Origin: Sva-07 sp963710625
GTDB lineage: Bacteria; Actinomycetota; Acidimicrobiia; Acidimicrobiales; Ilumatobacteraceae
Length of the DNA stretch: 64,000 nucleotides
Reading direction: 5' to 3'
Assembly: GCA_963710625.1 (NCBI GenBank)
Contig: CAVQBG010000010.1
Span: 186,001-250,000 of the forward strand
Under the pieces are notes generated by a model. It was not told where the DNA came from. It ran no database searches and saw only the letters and a program-made list of their open reading frames with translations. Of the stretch, positions 53,888 to 63,273 are shown in pieces. Position numbers and translations under genes: made by a program. Within the stretch, counting starts at the first letter, position 1. Every line of letters begins with the position of its first letter.

Positions 53888-54238
53888 GTGGATCAGTGGT
53901 TGTGGTCGGTCCGGATGACCAAGACACGCAGTGACGCCGCGGCCGCGTGCCGGGGCGGGCACGTCGAGATCAACGGCAAGGCGGCGAAGCCGGCGTCGCC
54001 GGTGAAGGTCGGCGATCGTGTCGAGGCGTATCTCCACGATCGCGAGCGCATTCTCGAGGTTCGAAACCTGATCGTGAAACGGGTCGGAGCGAGCCTCGCG
54101 GTCGATTGTTACGTCGACCACAGCCCGCCCCTGCCGGAACGCGAACAGGACGTCCCGGTCTTCCAACGTGATCGTGGTGCCGGGCGTCCGACCAAGCGTG
54201 ACCGGCGGCGACTCGACCGTCTCCGCGGACGCGGCTGA
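53888..54238 (+). CDS. S4-domain RNA-binding protein (Hsp15-like)
   Basis: The 116-residue protein has an S4 RNA-binding domain in residues about 1-65 (VDQWLWSVRMTKTRSDAA, GGHVEINGKAAKPASPVKVGD). A short strand region and an Arg-rich tail follow. Hsp15 relatives recycle stalled 50S subunits carrying peptidyl-tRNA. GTG 53888 starts exactly at the conserved DQWLW segment. The frame upstream is poor. Confidence 0.85.
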   Translation: MDQWLWSVRMTKTRSDAAAACRGGHVEINGKAAKPASPVKVGDRVEAYLHDRERILEVRNLIVKRVGASLAVDCYVDHSPPLPEREQDVPVFQRDRGAGRPTKRDRRRLDRLRGRG

Positions 54239-54245
54239 CCGTCGC

Positions 54246-54251
54246 TAGCGT
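54246..54251 (+). promoter_or_regulatory. Candidate -10 hexamer (TAGCGT), leaderless start
   Basis: TAGCGT ends 9 bases before the GTG of the MFS gene at 54261 in a 22-base gap after the S4 gene. Confidence 0.35.
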
Positions 54252-54260
54252 GCCGGCAGC

Positions 54261-55601
54261 GTGCCCGTGATCGACCCTCTCTCCGACGCTGCATCGACGG
54301 TTGCGCCGAGCGCGGACCACGACCACGTTCACCCGATGGTCCGCGGCGGTGTGGCACTGTGGACGCTGTTCCTCGGCTTCGCCATGCTGATGTTGGGCAA
54401 CGGACTCAACCTCGCCGTGCTCGGCGTGCGGATGGTCGACGAGGGCTTCGACGTCCAGGTCAGCGGTGTCGTGATGGCCTGCTACTTCGCAGGGTTCCTG
54501 CTCGGGCCGCTGTTGGTGATCCGGTGGCTGTCGGGGGTCGGTCACATCCGGGTGTTCGCCAGCCTCGCATCGATCGCTTCGTGTGTCGTGCTCGCTCACT
54601 TCGTGTGGGTGAACCCCGTCAGCTGGTCGGTGCTGCGGTTCGTGTTCGGCTTCTGCATGGCCGGTCTCTACGTCGTCGTCGAATCGTGGTTGAACGACGC
54701 GTCGACCGTGCGCACCAGGGGCCGGACGCTCGCGGTCTACATGATCGTGTCGATGGGCGGACTCGGCCTCGGCCAGTTGCTGATCGCAACGGGCAACCCG
54801 AACGAGCCGGTGTTGTGGGTCGTGGCGTCGATCCTGGTGTCGATGTCGTTCGTCCCGATCGCGCTGGCCGCGACCACGGACGCACCGCCGGTTCGGGTGT
54901 CGCCCACGATGCGGGTCCGCGAGTTCTACCGAACGGCGCCGACCGGTCTGGTCGGCATCCTGTTCGTGGGGGCCTCGCACGGGATCCTCTTCGGGCTGAG
55001 CGCGGTCTACGCGACCCGGGCGGGGTTCGGGCCGGGCACGACGGCGGTCTTCCTCGCGCTGCCGTCGATCGGAGCGTTGGTGTTCCAGTGGCCGATCGGG
55101 TGGTCGTCGGACCGCTTACCGCGACGCGGTGTCATCTTCGTCGTCGCCATCGCGGCCGCCGCCGTGGCGACGCTGCTCGCTCTCACGCCCGAGGGCAGCC
55201 TGGCGGCGCTCCCGATGATGTTCCTGCTGGGTGGGCTGACCTTCCCGCTGTACTCGCTGCTGCTGTCGCACACGCTCGACCGGTCGGCACCCGGCACGGC
55301 GATGGGCGCGAGCGGCACGTCGCTGCGGGTCAACGGCGTCGGCGCGGTGCTCGGGCCGATCATCGCCGGAGCGATCATGGCGTCGTTCGGCGAGACCTCG
55401 TTCTTCTGGTGTCTGGTGGCCACACACGGGATGATCGCGCTGTACGTCGCGTACCGTCTCGTCGCCGAGGACGCGATCCCGATGAGCCTCCAGGGCCCGT
55501 TCGTCCCGATGCCGGCGCGCGCCAGCGAGTTCGCGATCCGGTTGACGTCGCGCCCGTTGCGGGCGTCCCGGGCTCGGCTGCGCCGCGAATCGGATCGCTG
55601 A
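54261..55601 (+). CDS. MFS permease
   Basis: The 446-residue protein has 12 hydrophobic segments and the MFS loop GWSSDRLPRRG near residue 277. SLRVNGVGAVLGPIIAGAI near residue 355 resembles the YcaD/YfkF-type subgroup. A His-rich N-terminus, DHDHVHP near residues 20-26, precedes the first helix. The transported compound is unknown. Confidence 0.85.
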   Translation: MPVIDPLSDAASTVAPSADHDHVHPMVRGGVALWTLFLGFAMLMLGNGLNLAVLGVRMVDEGFDVQVSGVVMACYFAGFLLGPLLVIRWLSGVGHIRVFASLASIASCVVLAHFVWVNPVSWSVLRFVFGFCMAGLYVVVESWLNDASTVRTRGRTLAVYMIVSMGGLGLGQLLIATGNPNEPVLWVVASILVSMSFVPIALAATTDAPPVRVSPTMRVREFYRTAPTGLVGILFVGASHGILFGLSAVYATRAGFGPGTTAVFLALPSIGALVFQWPIGWSSDRLPRRGVIFVVAIAAAAVATLLALTPEGSLAALPMMFLLGGLTFPLYSLLLSHTLDRSAPGTAMGASGTSLRVNGVGAVLGPIIAGAIMASFGETSFFWCLVATHGMIALYVAYRLVAEDAIPMSLQGPFVPMPARASEFAIRLTSRPLRASRARLRRESDR

Positions 55602-55685
55602 GCAGTCGTTCTCAGAGTCCTCACAGAGTGGACCGTCACGATGATGCCGAACCCGACCACCCACTCATCCCAAGGCGGTACCACG

Positions 55686-56105
55686 ATGAACCCGACAACC
55701 ACCCCCATCCAGCCGGTCCCCAGGAGCCACGGTCTCAAGAAGGTGTTCGCAGCGACGCTCCTGACCGGCGTTGCAGCCCTCACCTTCGGTGCCACGGCGG
55801 TCCAAGCGCAGGGCGCCACCGATGCGGGTGTCGTCGACACCCGCATCGAACGGGCGTGCGCTCGCATCCCGAACCTGCAGACTCGACTCGACAACGCGGT
55901 CGAGCGGATCACCGGCGAGGCCGACGTGCGCGGCTCACTTCGTTGGCTCGATACAAAGATCCAAGCGGCGACAGACGCCGGTCGTACGGATCTCGCAACG
56001 GCGCTGACCAACCGCCGAGTGGTGCGTGAAGCGACGCTCGAGGTGATCGAGCTCCGCAGGGCGAACCTCGACGAATTCGCAGCGCTGTGCGACGGACGCA
56101 GCTGA
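55686..56105 (+). CDS. Small secreted protein, helical, two cysteines
   Basis: The 139-residue protein starts at ATG 55686. It has a signal peptide (about residues 14-40, cut near VQA-QG) and a mature part of about 98 residues with predicted long helices and two cysteines, in RACARIPN and ALCDGRS, which could form a disulfide. No family is recognised. An earlier in-frame ATG at 55641 is possible. It overlaps the next lipoprotein gene. Confidence 0.7.
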   Translation: MNPTTTPIQPVPRSHGLKKVFAATLLTGVAALTFGATAVQAQGATDAGVVDTRIERACARIPNLQTRLDNAVERITGEADVRGSLRWLDTKIQAATDAGRTDLATALTNRRVVREATLEVIELRRANLDEFAALCDGRS

Positions 56106-56416
56106 TCTCGACCATGGTCGCGGCACTGGTGCTCTCCGGTGCCGCGGCCGGCTGCGCTCGATCCGACTCACAGCCCGCACGGTCCTCGCTCGCGATCACC
56201 GACGTGTCGGCAGCAGCTGCGTCTGATGTGCCGACGACGCCGCCGCCGATCCCACAAGTGTCGATCCCGCCGACCACTGCGCCATCCACGACGACGCTGT
56301 TGCAGCCAACCCCCATGCCGGTGCTCAGCGCCGACCAGCTCGCAGCCCTCGAATCCGAACTCGATCAGATCGATGCGATCCTCGCTGAGCTCGACCAGAG
56401 TTTCCGGGCGGACTGA
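56087..56416 (+). CDS. Small lipoprotein with Pro/Thr-rich linker
   Basis: The 109-residue protein starts with GTG 56087, overlapping the preceding gene by 19 bases. It has a lipoprotein signal ending AAGC (residue about 23), a Pro/Thr/Ser-rich stretch, and a C-terminal acidic helix, LAALESELDQIDAILAEL. No family is recognised. With the previous gene it sits just upstream of a two-component system, perhaps as an envelope partner or target. Confidence 0.65.
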   Translation: MRRTQLISTMVAALVLSGAAAGCARSDSQPARSSLAITDVSAAAASDVPTTPPPIPQVSIPPTTAPSTTTLLQPTPMPVLSADQLAALESELDQIDAILAELDQSFRAD

Positions 56417-56484
56417 GCCGATCGCGGCGGGAGGGCTGCGGGTATCGCAACGCAGCAATTGTCGACCTGGTTGACTCGGAGGCG

Positions 56485-57192
56485 GTGATGAAGGCGTCAG
56501 CGGCGAACATCTCCGACCGTGTCCTGCTCGTCGAGGACGACGTTGCGGTACGCGAGGCCGTGCGTTCCGGTCTGACGGTCCACGGATTCGACGTCAGCGT
56601 CGTTGCCGACGGAGAGGCGGCCGTCGAGGCCGTCGCCGCGAGACTCTACGACGTCGTCGTGCTCGACGTCGGTCTACCCGGCATGTCGGGGATCGATGTC
56701 TGCGTCGCGCTGCGGCGGCAGGAGATCGACGTGCCGATCCTGATGCTCTCGGCGCGCGACCAGGTCGGCGACCGGGTCGCCGGACTCCAGGCGGGCGCGG
56801 ACGACTATCTCGTCAAGCCGTTCGACCTGTCGGAGCTCACTGCCCGTCTCGGCGCGCTGATCCGTCGATCCGTGCTCCGTCCGACGTCGACGGCGGTGCT
56901 CCGGCTCGGCAACCTGCGCGTGGACGCCGACGGGCGTCGTGCGGTCGTCGGCGACGATCCGCTCGACCTGACGCGACGCGAGTTCGACCTGCTCCTCGCG
57001 CTCGCGACCCACCCGGGCGTCGTCCTGTCTCGTCACCAGCTGCTCGAGATCGTGTGGGGCTACGACTTCGACGTAGACACCAACGTCGTCGACGTCTTCG
57101 TCGGTTACCTGCGTCGCAAGCTCGCCGCGGCCGGCCTTCCGCCGCTGATCGCGACCGTTCGCGGGGTCGGTTTCGTGTTCGAGGCGCGATGA
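56485..57192 (+). CDS. OmpR/PhoB-family response regulator
   Basis: The 235-residue protein has a receiver domain (phospho-acceptor Asp in VVLDVGLPGMSG near residue 61, Lys in LVKPFD near 111) and a winged-helix DNA-binding domain (LTRREFDLLLAL and LRRKLAAAGLPPLIATVRGVG). GTG 56485 and ATG 56488 are adjacent. It overlaps the kinase gene by 4 bases and forms a standard pair with it. Confidence 0.95.
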   Translation: MMKASAANISDRVLLVEDDVAVREAVRSGLTVHGFDVSVVADGEAAVEAVAARLYDVVVLDVGLPGMSGIDVCVALRRQEIDVPILMLSARDQVGDRVAGLQAGADDYLVKPFDLSELTARLGALIRRSVLRPTSTAVLRLGNLRVDADGRRAVVGDDPLDLTRREFDLLLALATHPGVVLSRHQLLEIVWGYDFDVDTNVVDVFVGYLRRKLAAAGLPPLIATVRGVGFVFEAR

Positions 57193-58538
57193 AGCTCGCC
57201 ACGCGCACCGGGCTGGCGGCACTCGTCGCCTCGGCGGTTGCGATCGTGCTGCTGTCGAACGCCATTGCGCTTCGATTCGAGGGCGTCCTGCGCGATCGGG
57301 TCGACGAGATCCTCGCTGATCGGGCGGAATCGGCGCCGGTTCTGGTCGCGGTCGGCGATCGCATCTCGGTGTCGGAGCTCAACGGTGTGATCGGATCCGC
57401 GAGGGTGTTGGTCGATGCGGGAACCGAAGCGGAACAGCTGATCGCGGTCGGTCCGCAACCGACGGGTGAACTCGTGCCGGTCGGGCAACCGGGTCTGCGA
57501 ACCGTCGCGGTCGACGGAGAGAGCTGGCGGCTCCTCGCCGTCGACGTCGATGATGTTCCCACCGTCGGCGATCGCGCCGTCGTCGAGTTCGCAGAACCTC
57601 TGGGCGCGGTCCAGCAACGCATCCGCGACGTCCGTCGGCGGGTGGTCGTCGCCGGCCTGGTTGCGGCGCTCGGTGCGGGGGCGCTCGGATGGCTGATCGG
57701 GCGTCGGGCGGCGCGCCCGCTCACGCGCCTGCAGAACGATGCCGCCGGCATCGGGTCCGCTGACGCAGCGACATTGACGGTCGCCGATCGCTACGGCAGC
57801 CCGGAGGTCGACGACGTCGCCGCGGCCCTGAACGCCAGCCTCGCCGCTCTCAGCGCGGCCAGCGCCCGCCGCGAGGAGGCACTCGCCGCTGCCCGTGACT
57901 TCGCGGCGTCGGCGACGCACGAGCTGCGCACGCCGCTGCAGAGTGCGATGACCAACCTCGATGTCGCGCTGGTGAACGACCCCGGGGCCCGCCCGATCGC
58001 GCAGGCACGCTCGGATCTCGGCCGCATGGCTTCGTCGCTGGCTGCCGTGCAGGCACTCTCGCAGGCCGACCTGGCGCGGTTCGACTGGTTCGAGTCGATG
58101 GACCTCTCCGGGCTCGGTGATCTCGTCGATGAGGTGACGAGTGGCGCCGACGTCGAGCTCGACGTCGACGTCGACGTCGAGCACCTGTTCGCGATCTGGC
58201 CCGAGGGTGTGCGACTGGCGATCGACAACGTCGTGCGCAACGCGCTGACCCATGGCCGACGGCCTGACGGGTCCGCCGGACACATTCGCGTCGCCGTGGG
58301 CGTCGACACGGGCGGGGCAGTCGCCGTCGTGGTCGACGATGATGGACCGGGAATCGCCGTCGACGATCGCCAACGTGTGCTCTCCCCCTTCGAGCGGGGG
58401 TCGACGGATGTGGCCGGCAGCGGGCTCGGCCTCGCTGTCGTCGAGCGGGTGGCGCAGGCTCACGGCGGTCGGGTCGAGATCGAGTCGAGCCCATCCGGCG
58501 GCACCCGGGTACGCGTCGTGCTCGGCCCGCCGTCCTGA
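57189..58538 (+). CDS. Sensor histidine kinase
   Basis: The 449-residue kinase has two membrane helices (about residues 8-28 and 152-174) flanking an exported sensor domain of about 120 residues, then a HAMP-like segment. The phosphorylated His is in SATHELRTPLQS near residue 242, and the ATPase boxes are NVVRNALTHG, VDDDGPGIA and GSGLGLAVVERV. The signal is unknown; the neighbouring secreted proteins are candidates for partners. Confidence 0.94.
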   Translation: MKLATRTGLAALVASAVAIVLLSNAIALRFEGVLRDRVDEILADRAESAPVLVAVGDRISVSELNGVIGSARVLVDAGTEAEQLIAVGPQPTGELVPVGQPGLRTVAVDGESWRLLAVDVDDVPTVGDRAVVEFAEPLGAVQQRIRDVRRRVVVAGLVAALGAGALGWLIGRRAARPLTRLQNDAAGIGSADAATLTVADRYGSPEVDDVAAALNASLAALSAASARREEALAAARDFAASATHELRTPLQSAMTNLDVALVNDPGARPIAQARSDLGRMASSLAAVQALSQADLARFDWFESMDLSGLGDLVDEVTSGADVELDVDVDVEHLFAIWPEGVRLAIDNVVRNALTHGRRPDGSAGHIRVAVGVDTGGAVAVVVDDDGPGIAVDDRQRVLSPFERGSTDVAGSGLGLAVVERVAQAHGGRVEIESSPSGGTRVRVVLGPPS

Positions 58539-58541
58539 CGA

Positions 58542-59963
58542 TCACCCTGCTTCGAGCGTGATCCGCACATCGATCCGTGCGGCGCTCCACTGCACGTGGA
58601 TCTCGGACCCGACCGCCGTCGTCGTCTCGACGTGGCTGTCGGCCGGTACGGGAAAGACGAGGCGACAACGCCCCGCCGTGACACCATCGCGGGACGCGGT
58701 GGCTTGAGCGCCGACCACGATGCGAACCCCCACACGATCGGATCGCCCCGCCGCGAGCAGGTCGAACTCGAGGTCGCCCGCTCGGTGGACGTCGATCCAC
58801 GCCGTCTCGTCGGGCACCATCACACCGACCGCTGACGGCTCGCCGTCGACCTCGAAGTGAGCGCTGAACGGCACGTACTGGTCGAGCGAGGCCTCGTGAC
58901 GTCGTCCGTGCTCCCAGCCGATCGCCAGGTCGGGACGGAGCAGGCTCTCGGCGAGGCTGCCGGTGAAGCGCTGTTGGTGGTGTCGCTCGTCGGTGACCGT
59001 TCGCAGGTCGAGACGGTCGACGAACGCCGGCGCGAGCCGGGCGAGCACCGGGAGGAAGTACAGGTCGTGGACGTGCACCGTGTCGGGTGAGATCGCGGCG
59101 GGCAGTACCGACTCGGCGGGGGCGCCGGCGAGGTGCGTGCACAGTCCGGCGAGCGACACGTACCGCTGCGGCTGCAGACCGTAGGCCCGGATGTACGGCC
59201 CGGCCGTGGTGCCGAACCGTGGATGGAAGAGCGTGCCGATGCGTCCGGCCATCCGTTCGACGATCGCTTCGCCCGACGACAGGAAGTCGTCGGTCGGTGG
59301 GTGCATCACCCACAACGCCAGCGCCCAGAGATCGATGCCGTCGTACGTCGGCGAGTTGTACTCGTCGATGTCGGCGTGGCGATCGAACCGCTCGACGATC
59401 AGTGAGCGTCGGCGCTCACCGGCGCTCGACAGCTCGGCGTCGCCGGTGCTCGCGCCGACGTGGCCGAGCAGCCAGGCGTGCATCAGATTCGGGTTGGTGT
59501 ACCACGGGGCGATGCGCGCCTCGGGCTCCCCCCGGACGCACCGCAGCAGTGCGGCATCGATGGCGGCACGGGTCGATTCGGTGATCACCGCACCGTGGTG
59601 GATGGCGCACATCGCCAGGATGCAGCCGAGGAACTGCCGCCAGTTCGGGTCGTAGTGCACCCACTCGACCGCGGCGGTGCCGGGCGGGTCGTGCTGCTCG
59701 GCGGTGACCGGGAACGTACCGCTCCACGGCCAGTCGGAGCCGGGGTACTGCAGCGCGAGGACGTTGCCGATCGCCGTGATCGCCCGGTCGGGGTTGCCGT
59801 CCTCGAGGTCGAGGAACGCCCCCAGCGCGGTCTCGCGCACCGAGTGGAGGTCGAACGGCGCGATGTCGACCCCGGGCACGACGCCCGGCGCGTACCGGTC
59901 CATGCCGCGGCCGCCGTCCCACAGTTCCTCGTGGATCGCCCGCAGCGCGTCGAGCGGTGTCAT
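58542..59963 (-). CDS. Unrecognised 473-residue protein, alpha/alpha-barrel-like
   Basis: I do not recognise the family. There is no signal peptide. The first 330 residues are helix-rich with aromatic motifs, SDWPWSGTFPV near residue 78 and EYNSPTYDGIDLWAL near residue 202. These recall the alpha/alpha toroids of polysaccharide lyases and glycosidases. The last 130 residues look beta-rich. Acidic and aromatic residues in those motifs could form a carbohydrate-like active site, but this is a resemblance only. It is convergent with the kinase gene and ends 3 bases from it. Confidence 0.6.
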   Translation of the reverse strand: MTPLDALRAIHEELWDGGRGMDRYAPGVVPGVDIAPFDLHSVRETALGAFLDLEDGNPDRAITAIGNVLALQYPGSDWPWSGTFPVTAEQHDPPGTAAVEWVHYDPNWRQFLGCILAMCAIHHGAVITESTRAAIDAALLRCVRGEPEARIAPWYTNPNLMHAWLLGHVGASTGDAELSSAGERRRSLIVERFDRHADIDEYNSPTYDGIDLWALALWVMHPPTDDFLSSGEAIVERMAGRIGTLFHPRFGTTAGPYIRAYGLQPQRYVSLAGLCTHLAGAPAESVLPAAISPDTVHVHDLYFLPVLARLAPAFVDRLDLRTVTDERHHQQRFTGSLAESLLRPDLAIGWEHGRRHEASLDQYVPFSAHFEVDGEPSAVGVMVPDETAWIDVHRAGDLEFDLLAAGRSDRVGVRIVVGAQATASRDGVTAGRCRLVFPVPADSHVETTTAVGSEIHVQWSAARIDVRITLEAG

Positions 59964-59979
59964 GCCCGCGGCGTCGGCG

Positions 59980-61686
59980 TCAGCTGAGGCCGACGATGTT
60001 GCCGTCGGCGTCGATGTCGATGCGCTGGAGTGCCGGTGACGCGCCGAGACCCGGCATCGTGCTCATCGCACCGCAGATCGGGTACACGAAGCCGGCGCCG
60101 ACCGAGGCACGCACCTCTCGGACCGGCAGTGTCCACCCGGTGGGGGCGCCGTGCTTCGACGGGTCCGACGAGATCGACAGATGGGTCTTGGCGATGCACA
60201 CCGGCAGGTCGCCGAAGCCGTTGCGTTCGTAGTTGTCGATCTGCCGGCTCGCCTGCGGGGTGTAGTCGACGCCGTCCGCGCCGTACACCTCGGTCGCCAC
60301 GGTGTGGATCTTGTCGCGCAGCGACATCTCGTCGGGGTAGAGCACATGGAACTCGCTCGGCTCCTCGGCGGCTTCAGCGACCACGGCGGCCAGTTCCTTC
60401 GCGCCCGCGCCGCCGTCGACGAAGTGCGTCGACACGGCGGACCGGGCGTCGAACTCGGCGGCGATCTCCTCGATCGCACGGATGTCGGCGGGATGGTCGT
60501 CGGGGAACACGTTGATCGCCACCACCGGTGTGCAGCCGTGGATGCGCATGTTCTCCAACTGCTTGCGGAGGTTGGCGCCGCCCTCGTGCACCTCGTCGGG
60601 GTTCTCTTCGAGCAGGGCGTCCGGGAGGGGCCGGCCGGCGACGATCGTGTGCTTGCCGCTGTGGGCCTTCAGCCCGCGGACCGTGGCGACGAGCACCGCA
60701 GCGTCGGGAGCGAGGCCCGACATCCGGCACTTGATGTTGAAGAACCGCTCGGCGCCCATGTCGGCACCGAAGCCGGCCTCGGTGACCAGGTAGTCACCCA
60801 TGCGGATGCCGATCAGGTCGGCGACGATCGACGAGTTGCCGGTGGCGATGTTTCCGAACGGGCCGGTGTGCACGAGCACCGGGGTGTTCTCCAGGGTCTG
60901 CATCAGGTTGGGCTTGATCGCCTCCCGCAGGATCACCGCCATCGCGCCGGCGACCTCGATGTCGTCCGCCGTCACGGGATCGCCCGCCCCGGTGTAGCCG
61001 ACGACGATCCGGCCGAGTCGGCGGCGCAGGTCCTGCAGGTCGGAACACAGCGCGAGCGTCGCCATCACCTCGGAGGCCGCCGTGATGTCGAAGCCGGTCT
61101 CGCGAGGGATGCCGTCGAGACGCGTCCCGAGCCCCGACACGATGTTGCGCAGCGAGCGGTCGTTGACGTCGATCGACCGTCGCCACGTGATCTGGTGCGC
61201 GTCGAGCCCGGTCGGGTTGCCGTGGAACACGTGGGCATCGACCGCGGCGGCACACATGTTGGTCGCCGCAGTGACCGCGTGGACGTCGCCGGTGAGGTGC
61301 AGGTTGAGCAGCTCCATCGGCACGACCTGGCTGTAACCGCCGCCTGCAGCTCCACCCTTGATCCCGAACGTGGGACCCATCGACGGTTGCCGGATCGCCA
61401 GCGTGGCGCGCTTGTCGATGTGGCTGAACCCCTGGGTCAACCCGACGGCGACCGTCGTCTTGCCCTCACCCAGCGGGGTGGGCGTGATCGCCGACACCAC
61501 GACGTACTTCGCCCGGGGACGGTCGGCCATCGCATCGATCGCCCGCAGGTCGATCTTCGCCGCACCCGTTCCGTACGGCTCGAGGAGGTCGAGTGGGATC
61601 CCCGCCTCGGCGCCGATGTCGGTCAGGGGACGAAGTGTCGCCTGGCGTGCGATGTCGAGATCTGTCGGAAACGTCCCGGTGCTCAT
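59980..61686 (-). CDS. fhs: Formate-tetrahydrofolate ligase
   Basis: The 568-residue enzyme makes 10-formyltetrahydrofolate from formate, ATP and tetrahydrofolate. It begins with the conserved DLDIARQATLRPLTDIG, has the ATP loop TPLGEGKTT (about residues 77-85), RQPSMGPTFGIKGGAAGGGY near residue 110 and the C-terminal TMPGLGASPA. Full family length. ATG 61684-61686 is supported by the conserved N-terminus. It is divergent from the MFS gene. Confidence 0.95.
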   Translation of the reverse strand: MSTGTFPTDLDIARQATLRPLTDIGAEAGIPLDLLEPYGTGAAKIDLRAIDAMADRPRAKYVVVSAITPTPLGEGKTTVAVGLTQGFSHIDKRATLAIRQPSMGPTFGIKGGAAGGGYSQVVPMELLNLHLTGDVHAVTAATNMCAAAVDAHVFHGNPTGLDAHQITWRRSIDVNDRSLRNIVSGLGTRLDGIPRETGFDITAASEVMATLALCSDLQDLRRRLGRIVVGYTGAGDPVTADDIEVAGAMAVILREAIKPNLMQTLENTPVLVHTGPFGNIATGNSSIVADLIGIRMGDYLVTEAGFGADMGAERFFNIKCRMSGLAPDAAVLVATVRGLKAHSGKHTIVAGRPLPDALLEENPDEVHEGGANLRKQLENMRIHGCTPVVAINVFPDDHPADIRAIEEIAAEFDARSAVSTHFVDGGAGAKELAAVVAEAAEEPSEFHVLYPDEMSLRDKIHTVATEVYGADGVDYTPQASRQIDNYERNGFGDLPVCIAKTHLSISSDPSKHGAPTGWTLPVREVRASVGAGFVYPICGAMSTMPGLGASPALQRIDIDADGNIVGLS

Positions 61687-61746
61687 GGGCGGCAACTTTC
61701 GCACATCGACACTCGCACCTCCCGCTCGTTGCGTCGATGAACCAAG

Positions 61747-63273
61747 ATGGAGGCGATGCCCGACGGCGGCCCAAACGAGGGGAGCGGCACGGTCACGCTC
61801 GAACGCGCACCCCTGCACCGTCGTCTTCGTTCGTCGATCATCGGCCGCGGCGCCGTGGTGCCCCTCGCCACCGCGCAGGGGATCGCTGCTGCCGGCGACG
61901 CGTTCGTGTCGGTCAGCCTCGCCGGATCGTTGTTCTTCAACGTCAGCCCGAACGCCTCGCGCGAGCAGGTGCTGCTGTACCTGCTGATCACGATGGCGCC
62001 GCTGGCGGTGTTGTCGCCGCTCGTCGGGCCGGCGGTCGACCGCTTCCGCAGGTCGCAGCGGTACGTCGCGTCGTCGTTCTTCGTGGCGCGCAGCGTGTTC
62101 GCGCTGCTGCTCGCGTTGACGTTGCTCCAGGTTGCCTTCTATCCGATCGTGCTGTGCCTCCTGATCGCCAGCAAGGCGTCGGGCATCGTCAAGCAGACGC
62201 TCGTTCAGACACTCGTCGACGATCCCGAGGAGTTGGTTGCGACCAACGCCCGGTTGGCGCGGTTCTCGAGCATCACCGCCGCCCTCGGCGTCGTCGCAGC
62301 GACGGGGCTGTTCACGTCGGCGGGGGCGGAGTGGTCGTTGCGGGGAGCTGCCGTGATGTTCGCGCTCGCAGGTGCTGCCGTGCTGTGGGCGCGTCCGCGA
62401 TCGACCGCTCCGGTGACGCCCGACGACGTCGAGTACGCCGAGACGCACCTGCCGACCGTCGTGGTGTCGTCGATCGGGATGTTGGCGATCCGCGCGGCGG
62501 TCGGCTTCTTCATCTTCACGCTCGCGTTCACGCTGCGTCGATCGAGCGAACCCGCCTACATCTACGGCGTCGCTGCTGCCTGCTACGGCCTCGGAGCCTT
62601 CCTCGGCCACACGGCGGCGACGATCCTGCGCCGCTGGTTCAGCGAGGAGCAGCTGATCGGGATGGCGATCGCGCTCCCGGCGGCGTTCACGGCCGTCGGG
62701 ATCCTCGGCGCGTCCACCCCACTCCTGATGCTCGTCTCGGCCCTCGTCGGGCTGTCGACGACACTCGGACGCAACTCGTTCGACGGCCTGCTCCAGCGGC
62801 GTGCACCCGAGGCGCTGCTGGGCCGCGCGGGAGCGCGCTACGAGACGCGCTTCCAGCTCGCCTGGGTGTTCGGCGGCATCGTCGCCACGCCGATCTCGCT
62901 GCCGGTGGAGGTGAGCATGATGGTGCTCACCGCCATCTACGTGCCCGCCTTGGTCGTGTTCATGCGCGGCGTGCGCGAGGCGCACCGCTTCGAGGCACCG
63001 CCCGAGGATCATCTCGGCGGCGCACACGTGCGTCTGGCGATGGCGCATCAGGCATGGGAGTCGGGTGCGCTGCGCGTCGCGATCGTCGACGCGGCAGCTG
63101 CGATCGACCTGGCCCAGAGCGTGGTGGGCTCGGTGTTCGCGGAGGAGCGGCGCTGTGAACTCGACGACCTCCGACGACGAGCGATCGACGTGGACCACAC
63201 GGTTCGCGAGCTCGACGTGATCCGTGCGCTCGGCCTGGCCGACGCGATGCTCAGTTCGGCGTCGCCGACGTGA
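61747..63273 (+). CDS. MFS-like membrane protein
   Basis: The 508-residue protein has about 12 hydrophobic segments, with GPAVDRFRRSQRY near residue 95 in the place of the MFS loop 2-3 motif. The last 80 residues, after the final helix, are polar and helical, an extension beyond the usual family end. ATG 61747 and 61756 are both possible starts. The substrate is unknown. The end overlaps the convergent lipoprotein gene by 23 bases. Confidence 0.75.
   Translation: MEAMPDGGPNEGSGTVTLERAPLHRRLRSSIIGRGAVVPLATAQGIAAAGDAFVSVSLAGSLFFNVSPNASREQVLLYLLITMAPLAVLSPLVGPAVDRFRRSQRYVASSFFVARSVFALLLALTLLQVAFYPIVLCLLIASKASGIVKQTLVQTLVDDPEELVATNARLARFSSITAALGVVAATGLFTSAGAEWSLRGAAVMFALAGAAVLWARPRSTAPVTPDDVEYAETHLPTVVVSSIGMLAIRAAVGFFIFTLAFTLRRSSEPAYIYGVAAACYGLGAFLGHTAATILRRWFSEEQLIGMAIALPAAFTAVGILGASTPLLMLVSALVGLSTTLGRNSFDGLLQRRAPEALLGRAGARYETRFQLAWVFGGIVATPISLPVEVSMMVLTAIYVPALVVFMRGVREAHRFEAPPEDHLGGAHVRLAMAHQAWESGALRVAIVDAAAAIDLAQSVVGSVFAEERRCELDDLRRRAIDVDHTVRELDVIRALGLADAMLSSASPT

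Noticed and set aside
59980..63198. 1072-residue minus-strand frame that includes formate-tetrahydrofolate ligase
   Set aside because: Only the part from 61686 down is real. The upstream 500 residues are low-complexity and overlap the MFS gene on the other strand.
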